In this document: piece after piece, positions 1-11,340 of the stretch
How positions within the stretch are numbered: position 1 is the first letter of the stretch
Layout of the letters: the number at the start of each line of letters is the position of its first letter
Assembly: GCA_945952415.1 (NCBI GenBank)
Contig: CAMFIF010000003.1
Coordinates: 1-64,000 of the forward strand
Length of the DNA stretch: 64,000 bases
Direction of reading: 5' to 3'
Source: an uncultured Rhizobium sp.
GTDB lineage: Bacteria > Pseudomonadota > Alphaproteobacteria > Rhizobiales > Rhizobiaceae
Program-made: the position numbers and the translations under genes
Notes under the pieces: model-generated
Seen by the model: the letters and a program-made list of their open reading frames with translations, nothing else
What the model was told of the DNA's origin: nothing
The model's database searches: none

Positions 1-1670
<1,670 letters not shown>

Positions 1671-1786
1671 ATTCCGTTGCTTTCCCTGACGCCTTGAACC
1701 TCAATCGCGAAGGTCCTCTCCGGACCCGGCCATCCCGTAGGACGGTCCGTCCGCGAATCACCATCCACCACCTAAAAGGAGGACCT

Positions 1787-1801
1787 TTAATCGACGATTA
1801 A
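1787..1801. promoter_or_regulatory. CtrA-type box TTAA-N7-TTAA upstream of rpoD
   Basis: The 15-mer TTAATCGACGATTAA matches the alphaproteobacterial CtrA consensus TTAA-N7-TTAA and is itself an inverted repeat (TTAATCG / CGATTAA). The right half continues as TTAACC, which also fits the preferred half-site. It lies about 117 bp upstream of the rpoD start codon. Binding is inferred from sequence only. Confidence 0.4.
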
Positions 1802-1974
1802 CCACGCGCCCGCCACCACAGGGCGGGCAAGAATACGAATCCGTTTCCCCGGTCATAAGTCCTCGACGAGCCAGGCCAGTTCCACCAATTCTGATTGCCA
1901 TGGTGATTCCCAGAAAATTCGGCTCCGTCAAGCGTTTCCAGCATCAATTTGCCGGATTCCGATAAAAACAGGCT

Positions 1975-1994
1975 AAAAGCCCCAGAAATGGGGC
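1975..1994 (-). terminator. Rho-independent terminator downstream of the FkbM gene
   Basis: Read on the reverse strand, the stem GCCCCA/TGGGGC (1989-1994 with 1979-1984) closes a four-base TTTC loop and is followed by TTTT. It is placed to end transcription from the FkbM methyltransferase gene before rpoD. Confidence 0.6.
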
Positions 1995-2154
1995 ATTCAG
2001 AAGAGCCAGCCGGGCTTTTCTTCGATCCTTATTTAGGAGTTGGGCGTCAGAAAACAAGGGGCGTTTTTTCGCGTCCGGTAAAGGCGCCGGAAAAGCGGGG
2101 TGAAGGGGCTTCCGGGGGATGAGAAAGCCCCATGTGCCCCTCCACCCCGGGGCT

Positions 2155-2988
2155 TCACGCGCGGCTCGGCAGCAGCGCCACATAGTCCTGGAACACGCAG
2201 TCCGCCGCCTGGCGGATCGGCAGGAGATCGACCCCCGTCAGCGTCTTGCGCAGGCCCTTGATCTCGTAGCCGAGTGCGGAAAGCTGCGCACCGATCGCGC
2301 CGGTCGGCGCCGCCTTGTCCGTATAATCCTCGAACATGATGAGCCGGGGGCGGAAGCGGGCAATCGCGCCGTTCAGCGCCCGCAGGACCGGCTCCTCATG
2401 GCCCTCCACATCGATCTTGATGATATCCACCTTGGCGATGCCATAGGTTTCGATGAGGCGATCCGGGGTCCAGGTCTCGACCGTCACGTCGCCCTTGCCC
2501 GTCGTGGTGATGCGGCTTGCCCCGCGATTGACCTCGTCGATGGAGAAGGAAGCCTCGCCATTCCGGTCGGAAAGGGCAACCGGCGCCACCTGGGCCCGAT
2601 CCTTGAAAGGTTCCAGGTTGGCGCGAAGAAAATCCACCACCCCCGGCTGCGGATCGACCGCCAGAACCCGCGATCGCGGGATGCGGTGCAGGAAGGAGGC
2701 ACTCATGTAACCGATATTGGCCCCGATATCGAGCAGCGTATCGCCCGGGCGGGCATGGGAGAGCATGACATTGACGATCGAACGGTCGAATTCGCCCGTA
2801 AGGTAGAGATAACGCCCGACATGCTCGTTGGGCATGATCCGCATGGGAAACCCGTCCCGCGTGGTCACCGTGGTTTCCGAATCCCTGAAGCGGAGATGCT
2901 CGAAAAAGCGCTTCACCAGCATGCCCGTCCCGTTCGGGAACGGCCATGAACGCAACATCACCTGCGCAAGGATATGCTCGGAATTCAT
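2155..2988 (-). CDS. FkbM family SAM-dependent methyltransferase
   Basis: 277-residue protein of the FkbM methyltransferase family, which O-methylates sugars or small molecules using S-adenosylmethionine. The SAM-binding motif I, DIGANIGY, is at residues 87-94, and the family signature KIDVEGHE at 191-198. An N-terminal extension of about 80 residues precedes the Rossmann fold. In rhizobia such genes often modify surface polysaccharides, but no sugar-synthesis gene is adjacent, so the substrate is unknown. The gene is a single transcription unit with its own terminator. The Shine-Dalgarno AGGA sits in the arm of a hairpin just upstream of the ATG. Confidence 0.85.
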   Translation of the reverse strand: MNSEHILAQVMLRSWPFPNGTGMLVKRFFEHLRFRDSETTVTTRDGFPMRIMPNEHVGRYLYLTGEFDRSIVNVMLSHARPGDTLLDIGANIGYMSASFLHRIPRSRVLAVDPQPGVVDFLRANLEPFKDRAQVAPVALSDRNGEASFSIDEVNRGASRITTTGKGDVTVETWTPDRLIETYGIAKVDIIKIDVEGHEEPVLRALNGAIARFRPRLIMFEDYTDKAAPTGAIGAQLSALGYEIKGLRKTLTGVDLLPIRQAADCVFQDYVALLPSRA

Positions 2989-2996
2989 GCTTCTGT

Positions 2997-3024
2997 CCTG
3001 TTTCTGATGATATCTCAGAACAGG
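2997..3024 (-). promoter_or_regulatory. inverted repeat covering the FkbM ribosome-binding site
   Basis: Arms CCTGTTTCTGA (2997-3007) and TCAGAACAGG (3015-3024) pair over ten bases with one bulged T, separated by seven bases. On the mRNA (reverse strand) the second arm contains the AGGA Shine-Dalgarno, 6-9 bases before the ATG at 2988. It may act as a translational hairpin or as a repressor operator. Confidence 0.4.
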
Positions 3025-3199
3025 TATACACTATAACTTAAAATTGCATAAAGCGGTTGCAGGCGGAAAATCAAGTTGTGGTTAAGCGCGGCCAATAAGA
3101 GAGCCCGCCGCCGCCGGGTTCGGTATCCAGTCGGTGGCGTGAAAGGTGCGGAAGCGGGCTTGGCACCCCTGCTCCGCCCCCGCAGGGCTTGGAGGGAAG

Positions 3200-3627
3200 T
3201 CAGCGAAAGCGCTTGCGCAGGAAGGTCTGGCCATTCTCTTGCGACGTGCCCTCCAGCCTTCCGAACGGCTCATAGCCTAGCGCTTCATAAAAGCCCCGCG
3301 CCTGGAAATCGAAGGTGTTCAGCCAGACGCCGATCCGACCGCGCTTGACTGCAATCGATTCCGCCTTCGCCATCAGGCGCCGGCCGAGCCCAAGACCGCG
3401 ACAGGCCTCGGGCACAACGAGATACTTCACGAAAACCCAGGCAAAATCGTCCTCCGCCCAGAGGCCGCCGATGATCTTTCCATCCGCGGGGTCGCGCAGC
3501 AGCACGGCAATGTCGTCGAGATCGACAATGGCCGAGCGCCGGCGATTATCCTCGTTTAGCAGCGCGAGGATGCAATCATGATCCTCCTGCCGCGGCTGGC
3601 CATCCACGGCCTCGATCTGCGGGAGGA

Positions 3628-3631
<4 letters not shown>
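3200..3631 (-). CDS. GNAT family N-acetyltransferase
   Basis: 143-residue GCN5-related acetyltransferase. The acetyl-CoA binding motif A reads [17 protein letters not shown], matching the V-x-P-x-x-R-x-x-G-x-G pattern, and the C-terminal [14 protein letters not shown] is the usual motif B with its Y-x-x-x-G-F/Y signature. The reading frame continues far upstream over tdh, but no GNAT sequence lies there. The GTG at 3631 shares four bases (GTGA) with the tdh stop codon, which points to translational coupling. The substrate is unknown. Co-expression with tdh suggests, but does not prove, a role near threonine or glycine metabolism. Confidence 0.75.
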
Positions 3632-4668
<1,037 letters not shown>

Positions 4669-4714
4669 GCGATGGATCCTTCTTGAAATTCCTACAGGGC
4701 GGGTCGTGCGTGCT

Positions 4715-4833
4715 GCCCTCTCATCCGGCTGTCGCCACCTTCTCCCCGCCAGGGAGAAGAAATGGTCCGCAACCGCCTGCCCCGCGCCTCCTCTCTCCCA
4801 GCGGGGAGAGGAGGCGCGGGGGGTGAGGGGGCC
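4715..4833. repeat. RIME-like palindromic intergenic repeat
   Basis: The kbl-tdh spacer holds a motif typical of rhizobial intergenic mosaic elements: CCCTCTCATCCGGCTGTCGC, then CACCTTCTCCCC, and on the right a long hairpin. Positions 4780-4795 pair perfectly over 16 bp with 4806-4821, with three further CCC/GGG pairs inside. Rhizobial chromosomes carry many such copies. Only this one was seen here. The hairpin may stabilise or attenuate the kbl-tdh message. Confidence 0.7.
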
Positions 4834-4845
4834 TCCGCACCCCGT

Positions 4846-6033
4846 TCAAATAACACCCAGCTCCCGGCCGACCTCGGCAAACACGGAAATCGCCTTTTCC
4901 ACGTCGGCGCGGCTGTGGGCGGCCGACATCTGGGTGCGGATGCGCGCCTGGCCGCGCGGCACCACGGGAAAGAAGAAGCCGACCACATAGACGCCCTTTT
5001 CCAGCATCCGCGCGGCAAAGTCCTGTGCGAGCTTCGCATCGCCCAGCATCACGGGAATGATGGGATGTCCCTCACCTGCCAGCGTGAAGCCGAGCTTCGT
5101 CATCTCGCTGCGGAACAGCTCGGCATTGGCCTGCAGCCGCTGGCGCAGCGCATCGCCATTGCCGATGATGTCAAAGACCTTGAGCGAGGCGGCAGCGATG
5201 ACCGGCGCCAGGGTATTGGAGAAGAGATAGGGGCGCGAGCGCTGGCGCAGCCAGTCTATCACTTCCGCCTTGCCCGACGTGTAGCCGCCCGAAGCGCCGC
5301 CAAGCGCCTTGCCGAGCGTGCCGGTGATGATGTCCACCCGGCCTTCCACGCCGCAATATTCCGCCGAACCGCGCCCGTGCTTGCCGACGAAACCCACCGC
5401 ATGGCTGTCATCCACCATGACCATGGCGCCATATTTCTCCGCCAGATCGCACACGCCCTTGAGATTGGCGATGATGCCATCCATGGAGAAGACGCCATCG
5501 GTGGCAATCAGCTTGAACCGGCTGCTTTCCGCCTTTTTCAGCTCTTCCTCCAGCGCCGCCATGTCGTTGTTGGCATAGCGGAAACGCTTTGCCTTGGAGA
5601 GACGCACGCCATCGATGATGGAGGCATGGTTGAGCGCATCGGAAATGATCGCATCCTCCTCGCCGAGCAGCGTCTCGAAGAGACCGCCATTCGCATCGAA
5701 GCAGGAGGAATAGAGAATCGTATCCTCAAGCCCGAGGAAGCGCGAAATCCGCGCCTCGAGCTGCTTGTGCTCCTCCTGCGTGCCGCAGATGAAGCGCACC
5801 GATGCCATGCCATAACCGTAGCGGTCGAGCGCCTTCTTGGCGGCCTCCGCAACCTCCTCGTTGTCGGCCAGACCGAGATAATTGTTGGCGCAAAAATTCA
5901 GGACATCGCGTCCATCCGCGGTGTGGATCGCGCCGGCCTGCTTGGAAGTGATCACGCGCTCGTTCTTGTAGAGGCCGTTTTCTTTCAAACCGGCCAGTTC
6001 GCTGCGCAAATGGGTCAAAAAGGCTTGCGTCAT
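4846..6033 (-). CDS. kbl: 2-amino-3-ketobutyrate CoA ligase (glycine C-acetyltransferase)
   Basis: PLP enzyme that cleaves 2-amino-3-ketobutyrate with CoA to give glycine and acetyl-CoA, completing threonine breakdown with tdh. The 395 residues belong to the alpha-oxoamine synthase family. The PLP lysine is K242 in [15 protein letters not shown], with D208-D209 and H211 in [12 protein letters not shown] nearby and the N-terminal CANNYLGLA at 48-56. Length matches the E. coli enzyme. It is divergent from an acyl-CoA ligase gene; the 241-bp spacer must hold both promoters. Confidence 0.96.
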   Translation of the reverse strand: MTQAFLTHLRSELAGLKENGLYKNERVITSKQAGAIHTADGRDVLNFCANNYLGLADNEEVAEAAKKALDRYGYGMASVRFICGTQEEHKQLEARISRFLGLEDTILYSSCFDANGGLFETLLGEEDAIISDALNHASIIDGVRLSKAKRFRYANNDMAALEEELKKAESSRFKLIATDGVFSMDGIIANLKGVCDLAEKYGAMVMVDDSHAVGFVGKHGRGSAEYCGVEGRVDIITGTLGKALGGASGGYTSGKAEVIDWLRQRSRPYLFSNTLAPVIAAASLKVFDIIGNGDALRQRLQANAELFRSEMTKLGFTLAGEGHPIIPVMLGDAKLAQDFAARMLEKGVYVVGFFFPVVPRGQARIRTQMSAAHSRADVEKAISVFAEVGRELGVI

Positions 6034-6274
6034 CTCAAAAAGCTCCGTTCACGCCGTCCCTTGTCACGAAATTCCTCTGGAATCCGGTGGAATTTGCCGC
6101 GAACCCTAGCACGAATGCCCGCCACCGATACAAGCCAGCGCGGCGAAGCGCACGGCAAAAATGTCGTTTTCAGCAAGATTTTCCGATCGCTTGCGACAGT
6201 TTACGGCCTACCCTATTGGAGATTGCATTTTCTAATTCAATAGATAAGAATGTCTAGATATAAAGGAGGAAGGA

Positions 6275-7903
6275 ATGCTTCAGGGATTGATGATGGACCG
6301 TCCGCTGCTTGTCAGCGGCATTCTCGAACATGCCGCGCGCGCCTATCCGCAAAGCACGGTCGTCTCGGCCAATGCAGCGGGCGAGCGGAGCCGCTACAGC
6401 TTTGCCGAGATCTACCGCCGGGCGCATCGGCTCGCGCATGCCCTCGTGAAACTCGGCGTCAAGCCCGGCGACCGGGTGGCGACGCTCGCCTTCAACAGCA
6501 ACCGGCATCTGGAACTCTATTACGCGACCGCCGGGATCGGGGCCGTCTGCCATACAATAAATCCGCGTCTCTTTGCCGAGCAGATAGGCTGGATCGCAAA
6601 CCATGCGGGGGACAGTCTCCTGTTTTTCGATACGGTGCTGACACCGCAGGTCGCCGGCCTCGTCTCCGCGATGCCGAAGGGCATTCGCTATGTGGCCCTT
6701 GCCGATGGGCCTATGCCGGCGGACGCCCCGGCGGGCACCCTCGATTACGAGACCCTTCTCGCGGCAGAGGAAGACAGCGGGCTCTACGACTGGCCGGAGT
6801 TTTCCGAAAACACGGCCTGCGCGCTCTGCTACACATCAGGCACCACGGGCAACCCGAAAGGCGTTCTCTACAGCCACCGCTCGCAGATCCTGCATGCCTT
6901 TTCCGAGATAATGGCCTTCTACAAAATGTTCGGACAGGACAAATGTGTGCTGGCGGTGGTGCCGCTCTTCCATGTCAATGCCTGGGGCCTTCCCTATTCC
7001 TGCTTCCTCACCGGAACGTCCATGGTGTTGCCGGGTCCGAAACTGGACGGTGTTTCGGTCTTCAACCTGATGGACGAGGAAGGCGTTACGACCAATTTCG
7101 GAGTCCCGACAGTCTGGGGCATGATCATGGAAGAGGTGCGCAGGAAGGGTCGCAAACCGCAGACGCTGGAATATGGACTGATTGGCGGAGCGGCGCTGAC
7201 GGCACCGCTTCTGAAGGCGATGGAGGAATTCGGCATCCGCGCCGCCCATGGCTGGGGTATGACGGAGACGAGCCCGGTCTCGACAACCACGACCGCCGAC
7301 ATCATCAATGGCCCCGCCAACGCCAATCCGCGCAAGCTCCGCCAGGGCGTGCCTACCTGGACAACGGAGCTGAAACTCGTTGATGAAAACGGCCATCGGC
7401 TGCCGCATGATGGCGTGTCGCGCGGGGATCTGCTGATCCGCTGCCCGTTTGTGACCGCAGGATATTATAATGATCCGACGGCAACGGCGGTCGCCTTCGA
7501 CGAGGAAGGTTGGTTCCGCACAGGCGATGTCTCGGTGATCCATCCGACCGGCGAGATGGAAATCGTCGACCGCTCGAAAGACCTGATCAAATCCGGCGGC
7601 GAGTGGATTTCCTCGCTGGAACTCGAATCGGCAGCGCTCTGCTGCCCCGGCGTGGCGGCGGCAGCGGCCATAGCCGTCACGCATCCCAAATGGTCGGAAC
7701 GCCCCCTCCTGTGCATTGTCAGGGGCGAAGGCGCGGAGGTGAGCGCCGAGACCATTCGCAGCCATATTGCCACCCGCATGGCCAAATGGCAGGTGCCGGA
7801 GGATGTGGTCTTCATCGATGCCTTGCCGATGACCGCCACCGGCAAGATCTCGAAGATGACCCTGCGCGACCGCTTCCGCGACTTTTATGCTGGCACCGAA
7901 TAG
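6275..7903 (+). CDS. AMP-dependent fatty acyl-CoA synthetase (AlkK-like)
   Basis: 542-residue ANL-superfamily ligase that activates a carboxylic acid, probably medium- or long-chain fatty acid, through an acyl-AMP intermediate to the CoA thioester. The ATP-binding loop reads YTSGTTGNPKGV, followed by the adenylate motif GWGMTETSP, the hinge DRSKDLIKSGGEWIS and the C-terminal catalytic lysine in PMTATGKISK. Residues around the acyl pocket resemble AlkK-type ligases. The start is supported by a strong AAAGGAGGA at 6262-6270. It is divergent from kbl and converges on dnaG with a 12-bp gap. The exact substrate cannot be read from the sequence. Confidence 0.88.
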   Translation: MLQGLMMDRPLLVSGILEHAARAYPQSTVVSANAAGERSRYSFAEIYRRAHRLAHALVKLGVKPGDRVATLAFNSNRHLELYYATAGIGAVCHTINPRLFAEQIGWIANHAGDSLLFFDTVLTPQVAGLVSAMPKGIRYVALADGPMPADAPAGTLDYETLLAAEEDSGLYDWPEFSENTACALCYTSGTTGNPKGVLYSHRSQILHAFSEIMAFYKMFGQDKCVLAVVPLFHVNAWGLPYSCFLTGTSMVLPGPKLDGVSVFNLMDEEGVTTNFGVPTVWGMIMEEVRRKGRKPQTLEYGLIGGAALTAPLLKAMEEFGIRAAHGWGMTETSPVSTTTTADIINGPANANPRKLRQGVPTWTTELKLVDENGHRLPHDGVSRGDLLIRCPFVTAGYYNDPTATAVAFDEEGWFRTGDVSVIHPTGEMEIVDRSKDLIKSGGEWISSLELESAALCCPGVAAAAAIAVTHPKWSERPLLCIVRGEGAEVSAETIRSHIATRMAKWQVPEDVVFIDALPMTATGKISKMTLRDRFRDFYAGTE

Positions 7904-7915
7904 GGGTGCGAAAGC

Positions 7916-9916
7916 CTAGTGGCCGCCGCTGTTGGTGGCGGCCCCCTTCACCCGGCCGGAGAGGATGCCGAAACCATCGATGATCGCATCCTGATTTTCG
8001 AGCCGCAGCCCTTCGAGATGCACCTCGTGGAGCGCATTCATCAGGCGCTCCACTCTTTCTGCGTCCTCGGCCTCGGTCGCCTCGGCAATTTCCCGCTCCA
8101 GCTCGATCTTGTGCCAGCGTAGTGCCTTGGTGCGCTTGTGGAGCGCCATGGCCTGATTATAGCCTTCGCGCGCATCTTCCGGCGCCGCCTCGGCCGTGGC
8201 CGTCCACAGGCGGGCGTTGCGGATCTGCTGGTCGAGCCCGCGGATCAGCGGGCCGAAGCCGTGCCCCTCCAGCTTTTCGATCAGGTAATCGCGCGACAGA
8301 TGATGCCCCGCATGGGCCGCCTCGCCAACCAGCGCCGACCAGAGGCGCTCGAGATCTCGGTGGCTGAAATCGATATGGGCGATATCGTCGTAATCTTCCC
8401 GAAGAAGCTGGGGGTGATTGATGACGGTGAGTGCCAGCACCGCTTCGCGCAGCTTCGGCTGGTCGCCATGTCCGCGCACCAGGCCTGAGCTCGTGAGCCG
8501 GTCGGAAACCACACCGGTTCCTGCCGCCTGCGGCCCGAGCGCCGGCTGGCCCGGCCCACCGCGGCCCGCATTTCGGCCTCCGCCGCCGCGCCCGCCCCGC
8601 ATCGGCGCCCGTCCCGTTGACGAGGCCTGGAAGAAGGCGTTCAGCCGGTCGCGAATATTCTGCTGGTAGTGGCGCCGCACATTTTCGTCGGCAATCACAG
8701 CCACGATCTGCTTCAGCCGGGCCTCGAGTTCGGCACGCTTCTCCGGCGTATCGAACTGGGCACCCGCCGTCTCTCGGGTCCAGAGCATGTCCGCAAGCGG
8801 CCGGGACTGGTCGAGCACCCGGTCGAAAGGCTCCCGCCCGTCATGCCGCACGAGATCGTCGGGATCCTTGCCATCGGGCAGCAGGGCAAAGCGAACAGAC
8901 CGGCCGGGCTTCAGATGTGGAAGGGCAAGATCGACAGCGCGGTTGGCGGCACGCATGCCGGCCCCGTCCCCGTCGAAGCAGAGCACGGGCTGGCTCGTCA
9001 TTTTCCACAGGAGCTCCAGCTGGTTTTCCGTAAGCGCCGTGCCGAGCGGGGCAACCGCATTCTGTACACCGGCCTGATGGAGCGCGATCACATCCATATA
9101 GCCTTCGACGGCGATGATCGTTCCTGCCCCATCGGCACCCTGCGCCGCACGCCGCGCCCGGGCAAAATTGTAAAGCACATTGCCCTTGTGGAAGAGCTCG
9201 GTCTCGTTGGAGTTCAGATACTTGGCCGGCGCATCCTTCGCCATGGCACGCCCACCGAAGGCAATCACCTTTTCCCGGGCAGAGAGAATGGGGAACATGA
9301 TCCGGTCGCGGAACCGGTCATAGGAAACCGCAATTCCTTCCCCATGAACGACAAGACCGCAGGCCTCGATCTGCTCCCGCGGAATACCCTTCCCGGCCAG
9401 GAACTCCTTCAGCGCATTGCGACTGTCCGGCGCATAGCCGAGCCGGAAGGTCTCGATTGTGCGGCCGGTTAGGCCGCGCTCGCGAAGATAGGCCCGGGCG
9501 CGGGCCCCCTGCGCGGTCTGCAGCTGATCCTCGAAGAAGCGCGTCGCGAGCTCCATGACGTCGAGAAGGGATGTGCGCTCCTTCTCACGGCGCTCCGCTT
9601 GCGGGTCCGGTTGCGGCAGGGCAACACCCGCAAGATCGGCAATCTGCTGCACCGCCTCGGGAAAGCTCAGCCCCTCGAGATCCGTCAGGAACCGGAAGTG
9701 ATCGCCCGAAACCCCGCAACCGAAGCAATGGTAACGACCCTTGCGGTCCTCGCAGTGGAAGCTCGGCGACTTCTCCCCATGGAAAGGGCAGCAGGCCCAG
9801 TAATCCCCGCGCGACGCATTGGTCTTCTTCCGGTCCCAGGTCACGCGCTTGCCGATCACGTCCGATATGGGAACGCGGTCTCGGATCTCGTCCAGGAATG
9901 TGTTGGAAAAACGCAT
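7916..9916 (-). CDS. dnaG: DNA primase DnaG
   Basis: Makes RNA primers at the replication fork. The 666 residues show the N-terminal CHC2 zinc finger with C43, H46, C64 and C67 (CPFH...CFGC), the catalytic core, the TOPRIM domain (VEGYMDVI and DGDGAGMRAA), a glycine/arginine-rich linker (RGGRGGGGRNAGRGG) and a C-terminal helicase-interacting domain. The ATG at 9916 (MRFSNTFLDEI) has GAGG five bases upstream and fits the family N-terminus better than the GTG at 9922. In many alphaproteobacteria dnaG directly precedes rpoD; here the acyl-CoA ligase, kbl, tdh and others lie between. Confidence 0.97.
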   Translation of the reverse strand: MRFSNTFLDEIRDRVPISDVIGKRVTWDRKKTNASRGDYWACCPFHGEKSPSFHCEDRKGRYHCFGCGVSGDHFRFLTDLEGLSFPEAVQQIADLAGVALPQPDPQAERREKERTSLLDVMELATRFFEDQLQTAQGARARAYLRERGLTGRTIETFRLGYAPDSRNALKEFLAGKGIPREQIEACGLVVHGEGIAVSYDRFRDRIMFPILSAREKVIAFGGRAMAKDAPAKYLNSNETELFHKGNVLYNFARARRAAQGADGAGTIIAVEGYMDVIALHQAGVQNAVAPLGTALTENQLELLWKMTSQPVLCFDGDGAGMRAANRAVDLALPHLKPGRSVRFALLPDGKDPDDLVRHDGREPFDRVLDQSRPLADMLWTRETAGAQFDTPEKRAELEARLKQIVAVIADENVRRHYQQNIRDRLNAFFQASSTGRAPMRGGRGGGGRNAGRGGPGQPALGPQAAGTGVVSDRLTSSGLVRGHGDQPKLREAVLALTVINHPQLLREDYDDIAHIDFSHRDLERLWSALVGEAAHAGHHLSRDYLIEKLEGHGFGPLIRGLDQQIRNARLWTATAEAAPEDAREGYNQAMALHKRTKALRWHKIELEREIAEATEAEDAERVERLMNALHEVHLEGLRLENQDAIIDGFGILSGRVKGAATNSGGH

Positions 9917-10043
9917 GGGCACCTCGGGTCAAGGGCCCACCATATAGGAAGGAACGGACCAATGCGCCAGAAAAGCGTCATGGCCTGTACCCGCTATTCA
10001 CACCGGCCAATTCATATTAGTTTTTCGTTTATTTTAGAGTCGC

Positions 10044-10076
10044 TTGACATTGCGACGCTTGTATATACACTTGTAT
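10044..10076 (+). promoter_or_regulatory. probable brnTA promoter and operator
   Basis: A consensus -35 TTGACA (10044-10049) is followed 16 bp later by TACACT (10066-10071). The heptamer CTTGTAT occurs twice in direct orientation (10058-10064 and 10070-10076), around the palindrome GTATATAC (10061-10068). BrnA antitoxins repress their own promoter, so these repeats are the likely operator. The start site would fall at or very near the first ATG, so the toxin message may be leaderless. Confidence 0.5.
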
Positions 10077-10389
10077 GGACGACAAGATGATAATTGACGA
10101 TCCCGAATTCGCTGGCGTCGAGTGGGATGAGGCAAAGCGCCTCAAGAACCTTGAGAAGCACGGCATCGACTTTTTGCGCGCGTTCCGATTGCTAGCTGGA
10201 CAGTTCGTAGTGTTTGCGTCGGAGCGTCATGGCGAAACGCGATTCCGTGCCGTATGCCGGGAAGGCCTGTCTTACATCACCATTGTCTATGTGATGCGGG
10301 GTAATGTTTGTCGCATCATTTCAGCGAGAAGGGCGCATCGCAGTGAGCGAAGAAAATATCAAGCGATACACGATCGAGGAAATCGATGA
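10075..10389 (+). CDS. brnT: BrnT family toxin
   Basis: RNase-like toxin of a type II toxin-antitoxin pair; BrnT folds like RelE and blocks translation. The 104 residues contain the family opening FAGVEWDEAKRLKNLEKHGIDF, a region with RHGETRFRAV, and the C-terminal RIISARRAHRSERRKY, whose R-x-I-S-A-R-x-A is the clearest BrnT signature. Two starts are possible: ATG 10075, or ATG 10087 which would leave more leader after the promoter. The 3' end overlaps brnA. The pair sits alone between dnaG and yqeY, suggesting it was gained as a small module. Confidence 0.85.
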   Translation: MDDKMIIDDPEFAGVEWDEAKRLKNLEKHGIDFLRAFRLLAGQFVVFASERHGETRFRAVCREGLSYITIVYVMRGNVCRIISARRAHRSERRKYQAIHDRGNR

Positions 10390-10675
10390 AATGATCGCTC
10401 GCGGCGAGGACAAGACCGACTGGGGGCGCGTCGAAGCCATGACCGACGAAGACATCGAAGCGGCGATCAAGGACGATCCGGACTGGGAAGAGTGGAAGGA
10501 CATCGACTGGTCGAAGGCGGTCTGGGTGGTGCCGCGGGTAAAGCGCGCCATCTCCATCCGGCTCGACAGCGACATCATCGAATTCTTCAAGAAGGAAGGA
10601 CCCGGCTACCAGAGCAGGATGAACGAGGTTCTCCGCATATACATGGAGCATAGCCAGAAGAAGGCGGCCGAATAG
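10343..10675 (+). CDS. brnA: BrnA family antitoxin
   Basis: 110-residue antitoxin that binds BrnT and represses the operon. The N-terminal part is acidic and contacts the toxin. The C-terminal KRAISIRLDSDIIEFFKKEG followed by GYQSRMNEVLRIYME is the ribbon-helix-helix DNA-binding domain typical of BrnA. The open frame begins at 10304, but a GTG at 10343 with GAGAAGG upstream gives the usual N-terminus and leaves a 47-bp overlap with brnT, as is common for this family. It converges on yqeY, separated by a hairpin. Confidence 0.85.
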   Translation: MSEENIKRYTIEEIDEMIARGEDKTDWGRVEAMTDEDIEAAIKDDPDWEEWKDIDWSKAVWVVPRVKRAISIRLDSDIIEFFKKEGPGYQSRMNEVLRIYMEHSQKKAAE

Positions 10676-10683
10676 CCGCCTTC
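10660..10683. terminator. hairpin between convergent brnA and yqeY
   Basis: GAAGGCGGC (10660-10668) pairs perfectly with GCCGCCTTC (10675-10683) around a six-base loop that includes part of the brnA stop codon. There is no T-run on either side, so termination would be weak or Rho-assisted. Confidence 0.4.
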
Positions 10684-10694
10684 CGCCCGGCATC

Positions 10695-11144
10695 TCAGCC
10701 GAGCATGGCCTTCACGATGCCGGACACCTTGCCGAAATCCATCTGGCCGGCATAGGCCGCGCGAAGCGCTGCAATTACCTTGCCCATGTCCTTGATACCC
10801 GAGGCGCCGGTTTCGGCAATGGTCTTTTCGATCGCGGCCCGGGTCTCCTCTTCGGAGAGCTGCTTGGGCATGAAGGAAGCGATGGCAGCGATTTCCTGGC
10901 GCTCCTTTTCAGCCAGCTCCGGCCGCGCATTCTGTTCGTAGATCTTCGCCGATTCCTCGCGCTGCTTGATGAGCTTGGCCATCAGCTGCAGGATCTCGCC
11001 ATCGGCAAGCGGTTCCTTGCCGGCGGTGCGCTGGGCAATATCCTGATCCTTGATGGCGGACTGGATGAGGCGGATGGTCGAAAGCCTGAGCGAATCCTTG
11101 GCCTTCATGGCCTCCTTCAGGGCAGCGGTCAGTTCGTCTCGCAT
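10695..11144 (-). CDS. yqeY: GatB/YqeY domain protein
   Basis: 149-residue protein of the YqeY family, related to the C-terminal tRNA-binding domain of GatB, the amidotransferase subunit. Its role is not settled; it is thought to bind tRNA. The N-terminal MRDELTAALKEAMKAKDSLR and LSTIRLIQSAIKD, and the C-terminal GKVIAALRAAYAGQMDFGK, are typical of the family. The frame extends further upstream, but ATG 11144 has AAGGAG eight bases before it and matches the conserved N-terminus. In rhizobia it commonly lies between carA and dnaG, as here. Confidence 0.92.
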   Translation of the reverse strand: MRDELTAALKEAMKAKDSLRLSTIRLIQSAIKDQDIAQRTAGKEPLADGEILQLMAKLIKQREESAKIYEQNARPELAEKERQEIAAIASFMPKQLSEEETRAAIEKTIAETGASGIKDMGKVIAALRAAYAGQMDFGKVSGIVKAMLG

Positions 11145-11203
11145 GGCATGCTCCTTCTGCACCAGAACGGGTGCCGAATATGTGGGTTTCTTCACGTGCC
11201 CCT

Positions 11204-11232
11204 TACATAGGCGGGGTTGGGCCCGGCCGCAA
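11204..11232 (-). promoter_or_regulatory. predicted yqeY promoter
   Basis: On the reverse strand TTGCGG (11232-11227) is followed 17 bp later by TATGTA (11209-11204). This fits the RpoD consensus spacing and would give a leader of about 50 nt before the yqeY start codon. Confidence 0.45.
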
Positions 11233-11311
11233 GCGCGGGCGTTCGAGGTCGGGAACACCGCCTGCCGCCAAAATAACCGGCCGGAAAACCGCATAAATGC
11301 GGCCTCGGTGA

Positions 11312-11340
11312 TTGACCCCCGGTCTTGTTGTGACTATCTA
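11312..11340 (+). promoter_or_regulatory. predicted carA promoter
   Basis: TTGACC (11312-11317) and TATCTA (11335-11340) are exactly 17 bp apart. Transcription would begin near 11347 and leave a 140-nt leader before the carA ATG at 11488. Confidence 0.5.

Larger units (their letters stand above)
1671..2154. other. intergenic region upstream of rpoD
   Basis: A 484-bp stretch without a convincing gene. It holds the rpoD leader and promoter region, a palindromic TTAA-N7-TTAA box at 1787-1801, four GANTC methylation sites (1755, 1837, 1905, 1955) and a terminator for the upstream FkbM gene at 1975-1994. A short reading frame at 1944-2183 has no recognisable features. Confidence 0.6.
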
